A DNA stretch of 64,000 bases from Halobacillus_A sp043497005 (GTDB lineage Bacteria > Bacillota > Bacilli > Bacillales > Halobacillaceae): positions 1,302,001 through 1,366,000 of the forward strand of contig NZ_JBIEKE010000002.1 of assembly GCF_043497005.1 (NCBI RefSeq), in the 5' to 3' direction. Below the pieces are notes generated by a model. The model was given only the letters and a program-made list of their open reading frames with translations. It made no database searches and was not told the origin of the DNA. Positions 1 to 8,624 of the stretch are shown here, piece by piece. How positions within the stretch are numbered: position 1 is the stretch's first letter; every line of letters starts with the position of its first letter. The translations under genes were made by a program, and so were the position numbers.

Positions 1-240
1 GTAAGTCTGCGCTATGAATAAACTTTATTGCTTGCAATGTAACTTCCCCTTTTTATTTATAGTTTAGCACGAGGGAAGCTTCAGTGAACATCATACGAAC
101 GTACGATCCTTTTTCAAAGGGTGACTGATTTCCCTTACCAAGGATAGTGGAAGGAGGTGCGGGAAACCACTCGAAAATGCAGCTGTTTAATATATATACC
201 AAAAATAGATCACACGGCCGTATCTAAGCCCATCCTATCA
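1..240. other. Intergenic stretch, no gene seen
   Basis: No convincing coding region is visible. An AAGGAGG-like sequence at about 152-158 is followed by an ATG only about 17 bases later, and that frame closes after 16 codons, so it is not called. The upstream neighbour lies outside the window. Confidence 0.5.
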
Positions 241-278
241 AAAAAACTTCCTTCCCCATGTTTGTGGAGAAGGAAGTC
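240..278 (-). terminator. Rho-independent terminator of the yhaQ-yhaP unit
   Basis: A perfect ACTTCCTTC / GAAGGAAGT stem is followed, on the minus strand, by a run of seven T. It lies just beyond the stop codon of the ABC permease gene. Confidence 0.8.
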
Positions 279-282
279 AGCA

Positions 283-1542
283 TTATTTTTCTCTTTTCGA
301 AAGCTGCATCGCTTGCTTTATATCTTTTAAAGAAGAAGATTTACCATACATCAGTACGCCTCCTTTATAAACACGGGCTCCTATTAATGCAAGAACGACG
401 ATCGAACCAACAAGAACACCAATTGATAATGCAACTTCCCACGACGGTATATCAAGCATTCCGACCCGCAAAAACATAATTAATGGGGAGAAGAAGGGAA
501 TGTAAGAAGTAAATGTAATAAACGGCGTATCTGGCGCATTTAAACCAAATACCGATATAAAGAAAGCAATGATGATCAAATAGATCATAGGTGAAATCAT
601 TTGCTGAGCATCTTCTAAACGACTGACGAGAGAACCTAGTGTAGCAGCTAAAGTAGCATATAAGAAATAACCTAGTACAAAGAACACCATACCGTACAAA
701 ATGATGTTCATCTGAATATCCCCAATGCCAAAACTTTCAAGAAAAGAGCCTTCTCCAGAATTTTGTTGAACACCAAAGTAACCGACCCCAAGAATCAATG
801 AAAATTGCAGCAGCCCTAACAATGCAATCCCAGTAATCTTAGCAAACATTTGCGATACGGGGGACACACTTGAAATGAGAATTTCCATTACACGACTCGA
901 CTTCTCAGTAGCAACTTCAGTCGCAATCATACTTCCATACATCATAACTGTTAAGTAAAGCAAGAACAGCATCACGTAGACGAGGCCCTGTGTTTGCTGC
1001 ATCTCTTCTTCTGAATTTCCTTCTTCTCCTAGAGTGACCGTCTCATAAGCAACCGGAGCATTAATAGCTTCGATTGTTTCAGAATCTACTTGAGCTTCGT
1101 CTGCTGCCACAGCCATTTTCACTTGCTGTAAGGCCTGCTGGATCATTTCACTATTCATTGGAGTAGTTTGTTCACCCACGTATTCTGTTGCTTCAGGCAA
1201 ACCGGATTCTCCAGCTTTTATTTCAATAACAGAATCTAAGCCCCCATTTTCCACTTCGGCTCTCGCTTTATCTAATTCACGCTCGTTAACCGTAACTGAA
1301 AATGAGTCTTCAGCGCCAAGTATATCCTGGAACAATGATGCCCACTCTGCCTCGTCGCTGACAACACTAATTTCAGTTGTACCGTCTCCATCTTCTTCCC
1401 CTCGATCAAACGTTTCCATAATCGTCTGAAGGTTTGTTAACACTAAAATAAGGGCCAGCGTAATAGCTGTCGTAATCACAAAAGACTTTGATTTCACTCT
1501 CGATTTAAACGTTTGTGCCACCATGATAAAAAATTTATTCAT
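283..1542 (-). CDS. yhaP: ABC-2 type exporter permease (YhaP/NatB-like)
   Basis: Membrane subunit of an ABC exporter, 419 aa. There is one TM segment near the N-terminus (residues about 20-40), a large acidic extracytoplasmic domain of about 130 residues, then a block of five or six TM segments (from about residue 190). This is the NatB / ABC2_membrane_3 architecture. The longer reading frame starts at 1575, but the ATG at 1542 (MNKFFIMVAQTF) has an AGGTGG ribosome site and overlaps the ATPase gene by 8 bases, the usual translational coupling. NatAB relatives extrude Na+ in Bacillus. That substrate would suit a halophile, but it is inferred. The partner ATPase is immediately upstream. Confidence 0.85.
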   Translation of the reverse strand: MNKFFIMVAQTFKSRVKSKSFVITTAITLALILVLTNLQTIMETFDRGEEDGDGTTEISVVSDEAEWASLFQDILGAEDSFSVTVNERELDKARAEVENGGLDSVIEIKAGESGLPEATEYVGEQTTPMNSEMIQQALQQVKMAVAADEAQVDSETIEAINAPVAYETVTLGEEGNSEEEMQQTQGLVYVMLFLLYLTVMMYGSMIATEVATEKSSRVMEILISSVSPVSQMFAKITGIALLGLLQFSLILGVGYFGVQQNSGEGSFLESFGIGDIQMNIILYGMVFFVLGYFLYATLAATLGSLVSRLEDAQQMISPMIYLIIIAFFISVFGLNAPDTPFITFTSYIPFFSPLIMFLRVGMLDIPSWEVALSIGVLVGSIVVLALIGARVYKGGVLMYGKSSSLKDIKQAMQLSKREK

Positions 1543-2434
1543 ACGCAGCCCCCACCTTTTCGATGAAAATGTCATTTAAAGAAGGTTCTTCTAAGTCAAA
1601 GGTGCGTACAAATCCTTTTCCATTCAGCTCTTTAAATAGGAGCTGAGAGACTTCTTCATTTTCGATCTGGACTTCACACTGCCCTCCAAAGCCTTTAAAC
1701 TTTGTTACGCCCGGAAGGTCCTGCAGAAAGTCTAAATCAAATTCGGCCTTGACCCGTACATTTTTCTTGCCAAAGGACCTTTTAATTTCCTTAAGCTCTC
1801 CGTGTACCACAGGCTTGCCATGATGAAGAATGCATAAATTTTCACAGAGCTCTTCTACGTGTTCCATCCTGTGAGAAGAAAATACGATGGATGTGCCGGA
1901 GTTCTTTAATTCAATCACGGCTTCTTTTAACATCTCTACATTTACAGGATCGAGTCCGGAAAAAGGTTCATCTAGAATAAGCAGTTTGGGTTTATGTAAA
2001 ACAGCAGATATAAATTGAATTTTTTGCTGGTTTCCTTTTGACAGATCTTCCACTTTTCTCGACTTATAATCGGGCACCTTAAATTTATCCAGCCAATACG
2101 TAAGTTCAGAGGCTGCTTCTGCTCGATTCATACCCCTTAGTCTCGCTAAATAAATGAGCTGATCTTGAACTTTCATTTTAGGGTACAGCCCCCGCTCTTC
2201 GGGAAGATAACCAATTAAATGACTTTGTTCATATCCTATTTCTCCATTATTCCAGGATATTTCCCCATCCGTTTCTTCAATAAGTCCTAAAATCATTCGA
2301 AACGTTGTCGTTTTCCCAGCGCCATTCGCACCAAGAAATCCGAAAACCTGCTTTTCAGGTATTTCAATGGATAGACGATCCACAGCCGTAAATGATCCAA
2401 ATTTTTTCGTTACATTATGTAATTTTAACGTCAC
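1535..2434 (-). CDS. yhaQ: ABC exporter ATP-binding protein (YhaQ/NatA-like)
   Basis: Cytoplasmic nucleotide-binding subunit for the permease that follows, 299 aa. It has Walker A GANGAGKTT, a signature segment DLSKGNQQK, Walker B LLILDEPFSGLD and a switch histidine in FSSHRMEHV. The C-terminal ~80 residues are the regulatory tail seen in NatA/DrrA-type ATPases. The frame extends to 2488, but I prefer the GTG at 2434 (VTLKLHNVTKKFG): a GGAAAGGGG ribosome site lies about 8 bases upstream and families of this type begin at this point. It forms a two-gene operon with yhaP. Confidence 0.88.
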   Translation of the reverse strand: MTLKLHNVTKKFGSFTAVDRLSIEIPEKQVFGFLGANGAGKTTTFRMILGLIEETDGEISWNNGEIGYEQSHLIGYLPEERGLYPKMKVQDQLIYLARLRGMNRAEAASELTYWLDKFKVPDYKSRKVEDLSKGNQQKIQFISAVLHKPKLLILDEPFSGLDPVNVEMLKEAVIELKNSGTSIVFSSHRMEHVEELCENLCILHHGKPVVHGELKEIKRSFGKKNVRVKAEFDLDFLQDLPGVTKFKGFGGQCEVQIENEEVSQLLFKELNGKGFVRTFDLEEPSLNDIFIEKVGAAYE

Positions 2435-2572
2435 AATCTTTTCCCCTTTCCTTTTTACATTACGAAACATAGTTAAAATTAGTTTCAACTTTTTTAAAAA
2501 ACAAGCAGGAATTAAGCACCTTAATGACTAATGTATAAAATGAGTCACCATTCATCTTAGGAGGTTTCTTCC

Positions 2573-2758
2573 ATGAAAAAATATTTTCTAACTGTATTTG
2601 AGAAAGATGGCAGTAATTTACTCGATGAAACATTTGAGGCGGAGAATGATAAGGAAGCTAAGCGGATCGGTGCTCAGAAACTTGAGCAGCAGGGCTTCTC
2701 TGAACACACTCACCGTTGCGCAGCTCCTGAAGGACATCTTATTCTTTTTCATCGATAA
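2573..2758 (+). CDS. yhzD: YhzD-like small protein
   Basis: A 61-residue protein beginning MKKYFLTVFEKDGSNLLDET. It matches the YhzD-like family of Bacillus, whose gene also sits between yhaQ and yhaR in B. subtilis. An AGGAGG site lies 8 bases before the ATG, and a terminator follows directly. There is no signal peptide or TM segment; the sequence looks like a small alpha/beta fold. No function is known to me. It is divergent from yhaQ and convergent with yhaR. Confidence 0.8.
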   Translation: MKKYFLTVFEKDGSNLLDETFEAENDKEAKRIGAQKLEQQGFSEHTHRCAAPEGHLILFHR

Positions 2759-2765
2759 TAGAACA

Positions 2766-2800
2766 GTAAAAAAGTCGCGCAGCATACGCGACTTTTTTAC
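2766..2800. terminator. Bidirectional terminator between yhzD and yhaR
   Basis: The hairpin AAAAAAGTCGCG / CGCGACTTTTTT can stop transcripts from both sides. Its right-hand T tract reaches into the stop codon of the enoyl-CoA hydratase gene (2797-2799). Confidence 0.85.
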
Positions 2801-3570
2801 TTCCCTTTAAATGCAGGTATTCTTTTTTCCAGAAAAGCTTCTACACCTTCACGGTGATCTGCTGTCTGCTTAAGTTTCCATTGTGAATGTCTTTCTTTCG
2901 CAAGATATTGCAGCAGTTGATCGATACCATATTGGTGATAAATGCTTTTCGTAGCGATCATGGACTGCAGCGGACGCTGCGTCCATTCCTTTACAAGTTT
3001 TTGTGCCTCATCATAAATGTACCCTTCAAAAACTACATCAATTAATTGAAAATCATACGCTTCTTTAGCTCGCATCTGCTCTCCATTCCAGGCAAATTGC
3101 TTCGCTCGATGAGTACCCAGCCGCTGTTCCAAGAAGAAATGTCCGCCTCCATCTGGTGCTAAACCGATCCCAATAAAATTCATCGATAGTTTTGTATCGG
3201 CCTCAGCCATAAGGTAATCTGCTGATAGTGCAATACTTAAGCCCAGCCCTACAACCGGACCATGCAGCGCTGCAATAACGATTTTAGGCATTGTATAAAA
3301 ACCGGTAACAATGGTTTCAATATGATTCATAACTTGGTCATACACTTCTGGGTCACTTACGTCCTGCATCATGGAAACATCGCCGCCCGCACAAAAACCG
3401 TCTCCTGCACCAGAGAGTACGACAATTTGAGATTGCTCATCATGCTTTATATCTTGAACGATTTCTGCAAACTCACTAAGCATATCCACATGCAGCGCGT
3501 TATACTTTTCCCCGCGGGCAAGTGTGATATAAACAGCTGAACCCTGTCTGTCTACATTAAAGAATTTCAT
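2797..3570 (-). CDS. yhaR: Enoyl-CoA hydratase/isomerase family protein (YhaR)
   Basis: Crotonase-superfamily enzyme of 257 aa, acting on CoA thioesters in the cytoplasm. The oxyanion-hole segments are visible as ARGEKYNALHVDM (around residue 20) and GAGDGFCAGGDVSMM (around 55-70), with AALHGPVVGLGLSIALSADY (about 105-125) forming the second part. The exact substrate cannot be read from the sequence, because crotonases include hydratases, isomerases and ring-opening enzymes. The ATG at 3570 has a GGAAAGGGG ribosome site. Synteny with yhaQ, yheA and yheB supports YhaR. Confidence 0.85.
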   Translation of the reverse strand: MKFFNVDRQGSAVYITLARGEKYNALHVDMLSEFAEIVQDIKHDEQSQIVVLSGAGDGFCAGGDVSMMQDVSDPEVYDQVMNHIETIVTGFYTMPKIVIAALHGPVVGLGLSIALSADYLMAEADTKLSMNFIGIGLAPDGGGHFFLEQRLGTHRAKQFAWNGEQMRAKEAYDFQLIDVVFEGYIYDEAQKLVKEWTQRPLQSMIATKSIYHQYGIDQLLQYLAKERHSQWKLKQTADHREGVEAFLEKRIPAFKGK

Positions 3571-3690
3571 ACGTATCCCCTTTCCACATTCTTAGTTTAA
3601 AAATTCGCCAGAAGACGTTTATGTTCCTGCTCGTTCGACAATTTTTTTCATATTCGTTTCTTTTTAAATTTTATCAGTCTCTCTTTGTAC

Positions 3691-3720
3691 AAAAAAAGCT
3701 GCCCGATTGGGCAGCTTTTA
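3691..3720 (-). terminator. Terminator downstream of yheA
   Basis: AAGCTGCCC / GGGCAGCTT stem with a 4-base loop; seven T follow on the minus strand. Confidence 0.85.
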
Positions 3721-3732
3721 GGATTGTAAAAA

Positions 3733-4092
3733 TTACTGTTGAGGCTCTTCTGGATTTCCATAAAGATCCTCTAGTGGTTTTGTAATGATTTTACTAATAT
3801 CATTAATCACCGTATTCAGGCGTTGCTCTTCTTCCATTAGCTTAGAAATTTGAGGGTGTTGTTGTACAAGCTCAACGACCTGGCGAGCTTGCTCTACTTC
3901 TTCCTCAGAAATCTCTTCACCTTGCATTTGCTTTTGTTGAAGGGTGATTTGTGTTTGACGGAAATCTTCAAACATTTTTTTAGCCGCTTCATCTTCCATT
4001 ACTGCTTCATAAGCATCTTTTAATCCGGTAAATTCTTCGCTATTGCGAATTGCTTTTTCAAGGTCATATGCGTGATCGTAAATATTAGCCAT
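3733..4092 (-). CDS. yheA: YlbF/YmcA family protein YheA
   Basis: A 119-residue, strongly acidic, all-helical cytoplasmic protein with Glu/Gln-rich coiled-coil character (residues 50-90). It belongs to the YlbF/YmcA family (formerly DUF964). YlbF and YmcA act with YaaT on RNase Y in B. subtilis; YheA is a paralogue without a firmly assigned role. The ATG at 4092 is preceded by AGGAGGTACTTTTAACTT, a good but rather distant ribosome site. It has its own terminator and lies next to yheB, as in B. subtilis. Confidence 0.85.
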   Translation of the reverse strand: MANIYDHAYDLEKAIRNSEEFTGLKDAYEAVMEDEAAKKMFEDFRQTQITLQQKQMQGEEISEEEVEQARQVVELVQQHPQISKLMEEEQRLNTVINDISKIITKPLEDLYGNPEEPQQ

Positions 4093-4179
4093 AAGTTAAA
4101 AGTACCTCCTAGAAATGTTGAGTTTTAAACTCCTTCCTCACTATAACAAACATGATTGCGCATGTATAGGAATTGACGG

Positions 4180-5316
4180 TTATCCAATAAAAAGAACGAG
4201 AATTCCTTGTAGAATTCCAATAATTCCTCCAAGGAGAGCACCTAAATAGGTAATCATTTTAAACTCTCTTCTTGAAATATCGAGGACCATTTCTTCCAGC
4301 CTGCTCACATTAAATGATTCCACTTGTTCCTGCACAATTTCTGATAAGTTCATCGACTCCATCATCGTTTCAATTTTTGAAGAGAGCAAGTGAGTCGCTT
4401 TTGGTATAAGGGCAGGAACAACGTCTAATATGATTTTTGAGTGAAGCGGTTTTGTCCATACAGCAACAGACTGACGAAGCCATTCCTCTATAGGAATAGA
4501 TTTCGTGACCGCCTGGCCTAATCCATAGGAAATGGTATCTTTTCCAATTTTTTGTTCAAAGTAGTCGAGGGGCTGGTTCAACGCGCTTTTCAGTTCCGTT
4601 TGCAGCATTGTTTGAAGCCATTCTGTTGTTTCTCTCGCTGATACGTAGCGGACAATAACCGGATGAACACGATCAATTACTCGCTCGGACCCCATAAAGG
4701 ATTGAATCATATTCCCTAAAAATCCTTGTTTCTCTAAATAATCATCGATGAGAGCACCCACTTTTTCTTTTCCTTCTCTGCTCGTTAAATACTGATGAAC
4801 TTTATTCTGGATATAGTGAGCAAGCTGATTCGTCTCCGCTTCCGCCCTCTGCTGCCAATCTGAAGAGAGAATATCTTTCACCTTTTTCTGCCTCAACTCT
4901 TTCATCATGCCATTATACCTGCGGTCAATCCACGCAGCTACCGCGTCTTCCACTCTTTCCCTATCGATGTTTACGTCAAAGGAATGAAAAAGCTGTTCAA
5001 GCGATTGATCACTTTGTAATGCTTTTTCTACTTCTGTTTGGGCAAAGCTTGTCAATTGATTTTGAAATTCTTTTCCTTCTATTTTACGTTTCAACCCTTC
5101 CGCCGTAAGAAGGTGATTAACGACCATCTTTCCTAACTGTCTGGCTAACTCATTCTGACGCTTAGGTATTAACCCGGGTGTAAACGGGAGCCGGACACTT
5201 CCTAATTGGATCGGCCGATAAGGACGAAACAACATTTTAATGGCTAACGAATTGGTTACACCACCAATTGCGGCACCCACTGTCATCATTAATAAAATCA
5301 ATATAAATGTACTCAT
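4180..5316 (-). CDS. yheB: DUF445 family membrane protein YheB
   Basis: A 378-residue protein with one TM helix at the N-terminus (ILILLMMTVGAAIGGVTNSL) and one at the extreme C-terminus (GALLGGIIGILQGILVLFIG). Between them lies a long charged helical domain typical of DUF445. The segment NSLAIKMLFRPYRP followed by PFTPGLIPKRQ is the family's hallmark. The frame opens at 5331, but that ATG has its GAGGG only 3 bases away. The ATG at 5316 (MSTFILILL) has GAGGG about 9 bases upstream and is preferred. The molecular role is unknown. Confidence 0.85.
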   Translation of the reverse strand: MSTFILILLMMTVGAAIGGVTNSLAIKMLFRPYRPIQLGSVRLPFTPGLIPKRQNELARQLGKMVVNHLLTAEGLKRKIEGKEFQNQLTSFAQTEVEKALQSDQSLEQLFHSFDVNIDRERVEDAVAAWIDRRYNGMMKELRQKKVKDILSSDWQQRAEAETNQLAHYIQNKVHQYLTSREGKEKVGALIDDYLEKQGFLGNMIQSFMGSERVIDRVHPVIVRYVSARETTEWLQTMLQTELKSALNQPLDYFEQKIGKDTISYGLGQAVTKSIPIEEWLRQSVAVWTKPLHSKIILDVVPALIPKATHLLSSKIETMMESMNLSEIVQEQVESFNVSRLEEMVLDISRREFKMITYLGALLGGIIGILQGILVLFIG

Positions 5317-5474
5317 TGATGAGACCCTCATTTCCCTCTAGAACTCCTGTCCAATTATAGATCAATATCATGCGCTTAGCTACTCACAGCACTGATGAAG
5401 CTTAATTTTCTCCATTTATTAGCAAAGCAGCAAATTTCTTATTTGGTAAGACTAAGAGAAGGGAGGTGAATCAA

Positions 5475-5645
5475 ATGGACAAGCGAGCAAAACAAGTGGA
5501 CGAAGGAAAAGACCGTTTCGAACTCGATGTCGATCGAATGATTAATGAAGGAATGGCAGGAGGCCGGCCTCAGTCTGCTTACGGTCATGAGCAAATAGGT
5601 GAAGATCACCCAATTCCTGAACAAAAAACAGAACAAAAAAAATAA
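5475..5645 (+). CDS. Small acidic hypothetical protein, 56 aa
   Basis: The frame runs ATG 5475 to TAA 5645 and encodes MDKRAKQVDEGKDRFELDVD... then RMINEGMAGGRPQ and a charged, Lys/Glu-rich tail. A strong GGGAGGTGA ribosome site sits 4-10 bases upstream and a terminator lies 75 bases downstream. Composition is hydrophilic, with no TM segment. The gene is too short for most ORF cut-offs and I do not recognise the family. The ribosome site, compact size and terminator make translation likely. Confidence 0.6.
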   Translation: MDKRAKQVDEGKDRFELDVDRMINEGMAGGRPQSAYGHEQIGEDHPIPEQKTEQKK

Positions 5646-5720
5646 CAAAGTTATAGGAAAAACTGAATAATTAACGTTGAATAAAAAACTATAAAAATAA
5701 CTAAGGTTTCCCTGCAAACT

Positions 5721-5754
5721 AAAAAGATGAAGCTCCTACAGGGCTTCATCTTTT
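5721..5754. terminator. Bidirectional terminator
   Basis: AAAAGATGAAGC / GCTTCATCTTTT stem between the 56-aa gene (+) and the CsoR-family gene (-); T runs on both strands. Confidence 0.85.
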
Positions 5755-5755
5755 A

Positions 5756-6058
5756 TTAACGGCTTTTAACAATCATATTGACAGCTTCCTTAATTAACTC
5801 TTCTGCTGATTCGCCTTCTTCTTTCGCATCTCTAATACAAGTTTCCAGATTCTTAGCTACAATATATCCTATGGCTCGATCCATAGCTGATCGAGCAGCT
5901 GAAAGCTGAGTGATAACATCCTTACATTCTTTATCCTCTTCCATCATCTTTAAGACACCGCGAACTTGACCTTCAATTCGTTTTAAGCGGTTTTTCGTTT
6001 CTTGCGGATACTCGTATTTATTTTTCACATCTGCCACGTTTATATCCTCCTGTCCCAT
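5756..6058 (-). CDS. CsoR/RcnR-family repressor, persulfide-sensor (CstR) type
   Basis: A 100-residue all-helical DUF156 repressor that would bind DNA as a tetramer. Helix 1 carries TKNRLKRIEGQVRGVLKMM. The first conserved Cys is in KECKDVITQLSAARSAM, and the second is in KNLETCI. In copper CsoR the position four before the second Cys is a His ligand; here it is Asn. A C-N-C pattern and the phrase ECKDVITQ are what S. aureus CstR shows, and CstR senses persulfides through a Cys-Cys link rather than binding Cu(I). No rhodanese, sulfide:quinone reductase or CopZ/CopA gene is adjacent, so the regulon is elsewhere. Confidence 0.8.
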   Translation of the reverse strand: MGQEDINVADVKNKYEYPQETKNRLKRIEGQVRGVLKMMEEDKECKDVITQLSAARSAMDRAIGYIVAKNLETCIRDAKEEGESAEELIKEAVNMIVKSR

Positions 6059-6161
6059 TATGAAAAGCTAGACTTGATGTATACTATAAAATGATAAACA
6101 TTTATTTTATACTGTATATTATCATAATAGTAAATTTTATTTAAAAAAGGAAGTTCTCTAT

Positions 6162-7064
6162 ATGTCCTATGTTGACCAATTGAAAAAAAACTACCCCTCT
6201 CTTATCGTTTACGAATCAGGTATGGAGCGGCCTGTGGATGATTATTATTTATTTCGAACAGCTGACGGAGGGATTATAGGAATTGGCTCCACTGATTTAC
6301 CAAAGAGGGAATATGATTTATTATCCGCTTTCCTTCAGCCGGTAAAGTGGAACGAAAGCCACCTGACTGAAAAAGAGCGCCAATGGAAAAACTTTATTAT
6401 TGACAACAAAGAGGATCAAGTATTATCGCTTGACCGTCCACTGAAAATTCGGTTGATCCTTTTCTCTATTTCTGATCTACCTGCAGACCAGGACACGTTT
6501 AGAGAAGCCCTGCAGGCTTCTTTCCCATATGAGATGCCGCTCATATGGTTAGGGGCAGCGGAAGGTCTAATTATAGAAGAGTTTTTTGAATCTGATCAGG
6601 AAGCTGTCTCACTCGACAGTTTAGTTGATGTACTAATGAGTGATTTTTATACTAAATTACACTTTTACATAAGTGAAGAATTGAATGAACTTGAAAGTGC
6701 ACCCCTTCATTACAACTGGGCATATAAATGCTTTTCCCTTTCAAAGAAATATAAACTTGGCAAAGTGGTCACTTTTGAGCAAATCGTTCCTTATATGTTT
6801 ATTGATGCTCTACCACAAGAAGAGCTGGAAACACTAAAGCAAGTCATTCTAAAAGAAGTAGCATCAGACCGTGATCTGCTTCGCACAATTAAAGTATTCC
6901 TTGAATCCGGGTCAAATACCAGTTTAGCTGCAAAGCTCTTATTTATGCATCGAAACAGTTTACAATACCGGGTCGATAAGTTTATTGAAAAAACAGGAGT
7001 CGATATAAAGCAGTTTCAGCAAGGTCTGATCGTATATTTACTCTTACTTGAAAACAGTCTCTAA
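6162..7064 (+). CDS. yxkF: PucR-type helix-turn-helix protein, YxkF-like
   Basis: A 300-residue protein whose C-terminal 60 residues form the PucR/CdaR-type HTH (FLESGSNTSLAAKLLFMHRN, then LQYRVDKFIEKTGVDI). The N-terminal ~220 residues are an acidic domain with no catalytic motif that I recognise. In B. subtilis yxkF lies directly upstream of msmX, exactly as here, which is the main support for the name. A regulatory role in sugar uptake is an inference from that linkage. AAGGAAG precedes the ATG by about 8 bases. A strong hairpin separates it from msmX. Confidence 0.7.
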   Translation: MSYVDQLKKNYPSLIVYESGMERPVDDYYLFRTADGGIIGIGSTDLPKREYDLLSAFLQPVKWNESHLTEKERQWKNFIIDNKEDQVLSLDRPLKIRLILFSISDLPADQDTFREALQASFPYEMPLIWLGAAEGLIIEEFFESDQEAVSLDSLVDVLMSDFYTKLHFYISEELNELESAPLHYNWAYKCFSLSKKYKLGKVVTFEQIVPYMFIDALPQEELETLKQVILKEVASDRDLLRTIKVFLESGSNTSLAAKLLFMHRNSLQYRVDKFIEKTGVDIKQFQQGLIVYLLLLENSL

Positions 7065-7069
7065 TCAGG

Positions 7070-7101
7070 GTGCACAAAGAACGACAAAATTCTTTGTGCA
7101 C
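7070..7101 (+). terminator. Hairpin between yxkF and msmX
   Basis: A perfect 12-bp inverted repeat GTGCACAAAGAA / TTCTTTGTGCAC with an 8-base loop, starting 6 bases after the yxkF stop. Only a weak T tract follows (TTTGTCCATTT), so it may be a leaky terminator, an mRNA-stabilising hairpin or an operator. Confidence 0.6.
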
Positions 7102-7183
7102 TTTGTCCATTTACCTGATTCCTCAACTTCGCTAGACTATAAACATACAAAAGAAAGCGATTTCAACTGAGGAGGAACTAAAA

Positions 7184-8281
7184 ATGGCAGAGTTAAAGCT
7201 AAATAATATTGAAAAAGTGTATGATAAAAGTGTGAAAGCAGTAGACGACTTTAATTTACATATCGGCGACAAAGAATTCGTCGTATTTGTAGGCCCATCA
7301 GGCTGTGGTAAGTCAACTACACTTCGTATGATTGCCGGGCTGGAAGAAATTACAGGCGGAGACTTCTTAATTGATGAGAAGCGTATGAATGACGTTGCTC
7401 CTAAAGACCGTGATATCGCAATGGTATTCCAAAACTACGCTCTTTATCCACATATGAATGTATACGATAACATGGCGTTTGGCCTTAAGCTTCGTAAAAT
7501 GGATAAAAAGGAAATTGAACAGCGCGTAAATAATGCAGCACAAATTCTTGGTCTGGAAGCCTTATTAGACCGTAAACCGAAAGCGCTGTCAGGTGGTCAG
7601 CGTCAGCGTGTTGCATTGGGACGTGCGATTGTACGTGATGCCAAAGTATTCTTAATGGATGAGCCGCTTTCCAACCTTGATGCTAAACTTCGTGTTCAAA
7701 TGCGTGCTGAAATTCAAAAACTTCACCAGCGTTTGCAAACGACAACCATTTATGTAACGCACGACCAAACAGAAGCTATGACAATGGCTACACGTCTTGT
7801 TGTTATGAAAGACGGACTTATCCAGCAAGTTGGAGCTCCAAAAGAAGTTTATGATAAACCAGAAAACGTCTTTGTAGGAGGATTTATTGGATCACCAGCT
7901 ATGAACTTTTTTAATGCTACTCTTCGTGAAGGTCACGTAGAGCTGGGAGATGTGCAAATTGCCATTCCGGAAGGTAAAATGAAAACATTACGTGAGCAAA
8001 GTTACATTGGTAAAGATATTGTCCTGGGTGTACGTCCGGAGGATATGCATGATGAACAGCTATTCATTGATGCAAACCCGGATAAAAAAATTACAGCAGA
8101 TATTGAAGTGGCCGAGCTTATGGGTGCAGAATCTTACCTGTATTCTCGTATTGCTGATCAGGAATTTATCGCTCGTGTTGACTCTCGTTCAGATATTCAC
8201 GGTGGTGACAAAATTGAACTTGCGATCGACATGAACAAAGTCCACTTCTTTGATGCTGAGTCAGAACAACGTATCCGCTAA
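7184..8281 (+). CDS. msmX: Multi-sugar ABC transporter ATP-binding protein MsmX
   Basis: 365-aa ATPase of the UgpC/MalK/MsmX group. It energises several carbohydrate ABC importers in trans, which is why it stands alone without permease genes. It has Walker A GPSGCGKST, Q-loop AMVFQNYALYPHM, signature LSGGQRQRVALGRAIVRD, Walker B VFLMDEPLSNLD and switch His in YVTHDQTEAMT. A C-terminal TOBE-like regulatory domain (about residues 240-365) contains VLGVRPEDM. GAGGAAC lies upstream of the ATG. Codon use is strongly biased, suggesting high expression. Confidence 0.92.
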   Translation: MAELKLNNIEKVYDKSVKAVDDFNLHIGDKEFVVFVGPSGCGKSTTLRMIAGLEEITGGDFLIDEKRMNDVAPKDRDIAMVFQNYALYPHMNVYDNMAFGLKLRKMDKKEIEQRVNNAAQILGLEALLDRKPKALSGGQRQRVALGRAIVRDAKVFLMDEPLSNLDAKLRVQMRAEIQKLHQRLQTTTIYVTHDQTEAMTMATRLVVMKDGLIQQVGAPKEVYDKPENVFVGGFIGSPAMNFFNATLREGHVELGDVQIAIPEGKMKTLREQSYIGKDIVLGVRPEDMHDEQLFIDANPDKKITADIEVAELMGAESYLYSRIADQEFIARVDSRSDIHGGDKIELAIDMNKVHFFDAESEQRIR

Positions 8282-8290
8282 GCTCCCCCT

Positions 8291-8320
8291 AACACACGGT
8301 TTCGGCCGTGTGTTTTTTTA
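8291..8320 (+). terminator. msmX terminator
   Basis: AACACACGG / CCGTGTGTT stem with a TTTCGG loop region and a T7 tail, ten bases after the msmX stop. Confidence 0.9.
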
Positions 8321-8397
8321 TGCCGCCCATTCGTTGCTTTTTGAATTCATACAAAATAAAAGAGAAAGGGCGCACCCTTTCTCCTTCTTCATTTTAT

Positions 8398-8598
8398 TTA
8401 CTTTTGTTGTCCACCGAACTGCTGTTCAGCCATTTGTACTAGACGCTTAGTGATTTCTCCACCTACAGAACCGTTAGAACGGGAAGTAGAATCAGCACCA
8501 AGCTGTACTCCGAATTCTTGAGCGATTTCGTATTTCATTTGGTCTAGAGCTTGTTGTACACCAGGTACTACTAACTCGTTAGATCTGTTGTTAGCCAT
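8398..8598 (-). CDS. Alpha/beta-type small acid-soluble spore protein
   Basis: A 66-residue SASP that coats and protects spore DNA. It contains the germination protease (GPR) cleavage region YEIAQEFGV, the family core LGADSTSRSNGSVGGEITKR and a Gln-rich C-terminus. Length and sequence are typical of Bacillus SspA/SspB homologues. AGGAGGTGA is 7 bases before the ATG, and a forespore-type promoter is visible upstream (separate entry). It is monocistronic. Confidence 0.95.
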   Translation of the reverse strand: MANNRSNELVVPGVQQALDQMKYEIAQEFGVQLGADSTSRSNGSVGGEITKRLVQMAEQQFGGQQK

Positions 8599-8624
8599 GT
8601 TGTCTCACCTCCTGTGTATGATAG

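Noticed and set aside
152..230. Small ORF near the left edge after a GGAAGGAGG
   Set aside because: The ATG is about 17 bases from the site and the frame closes after 16 codons.
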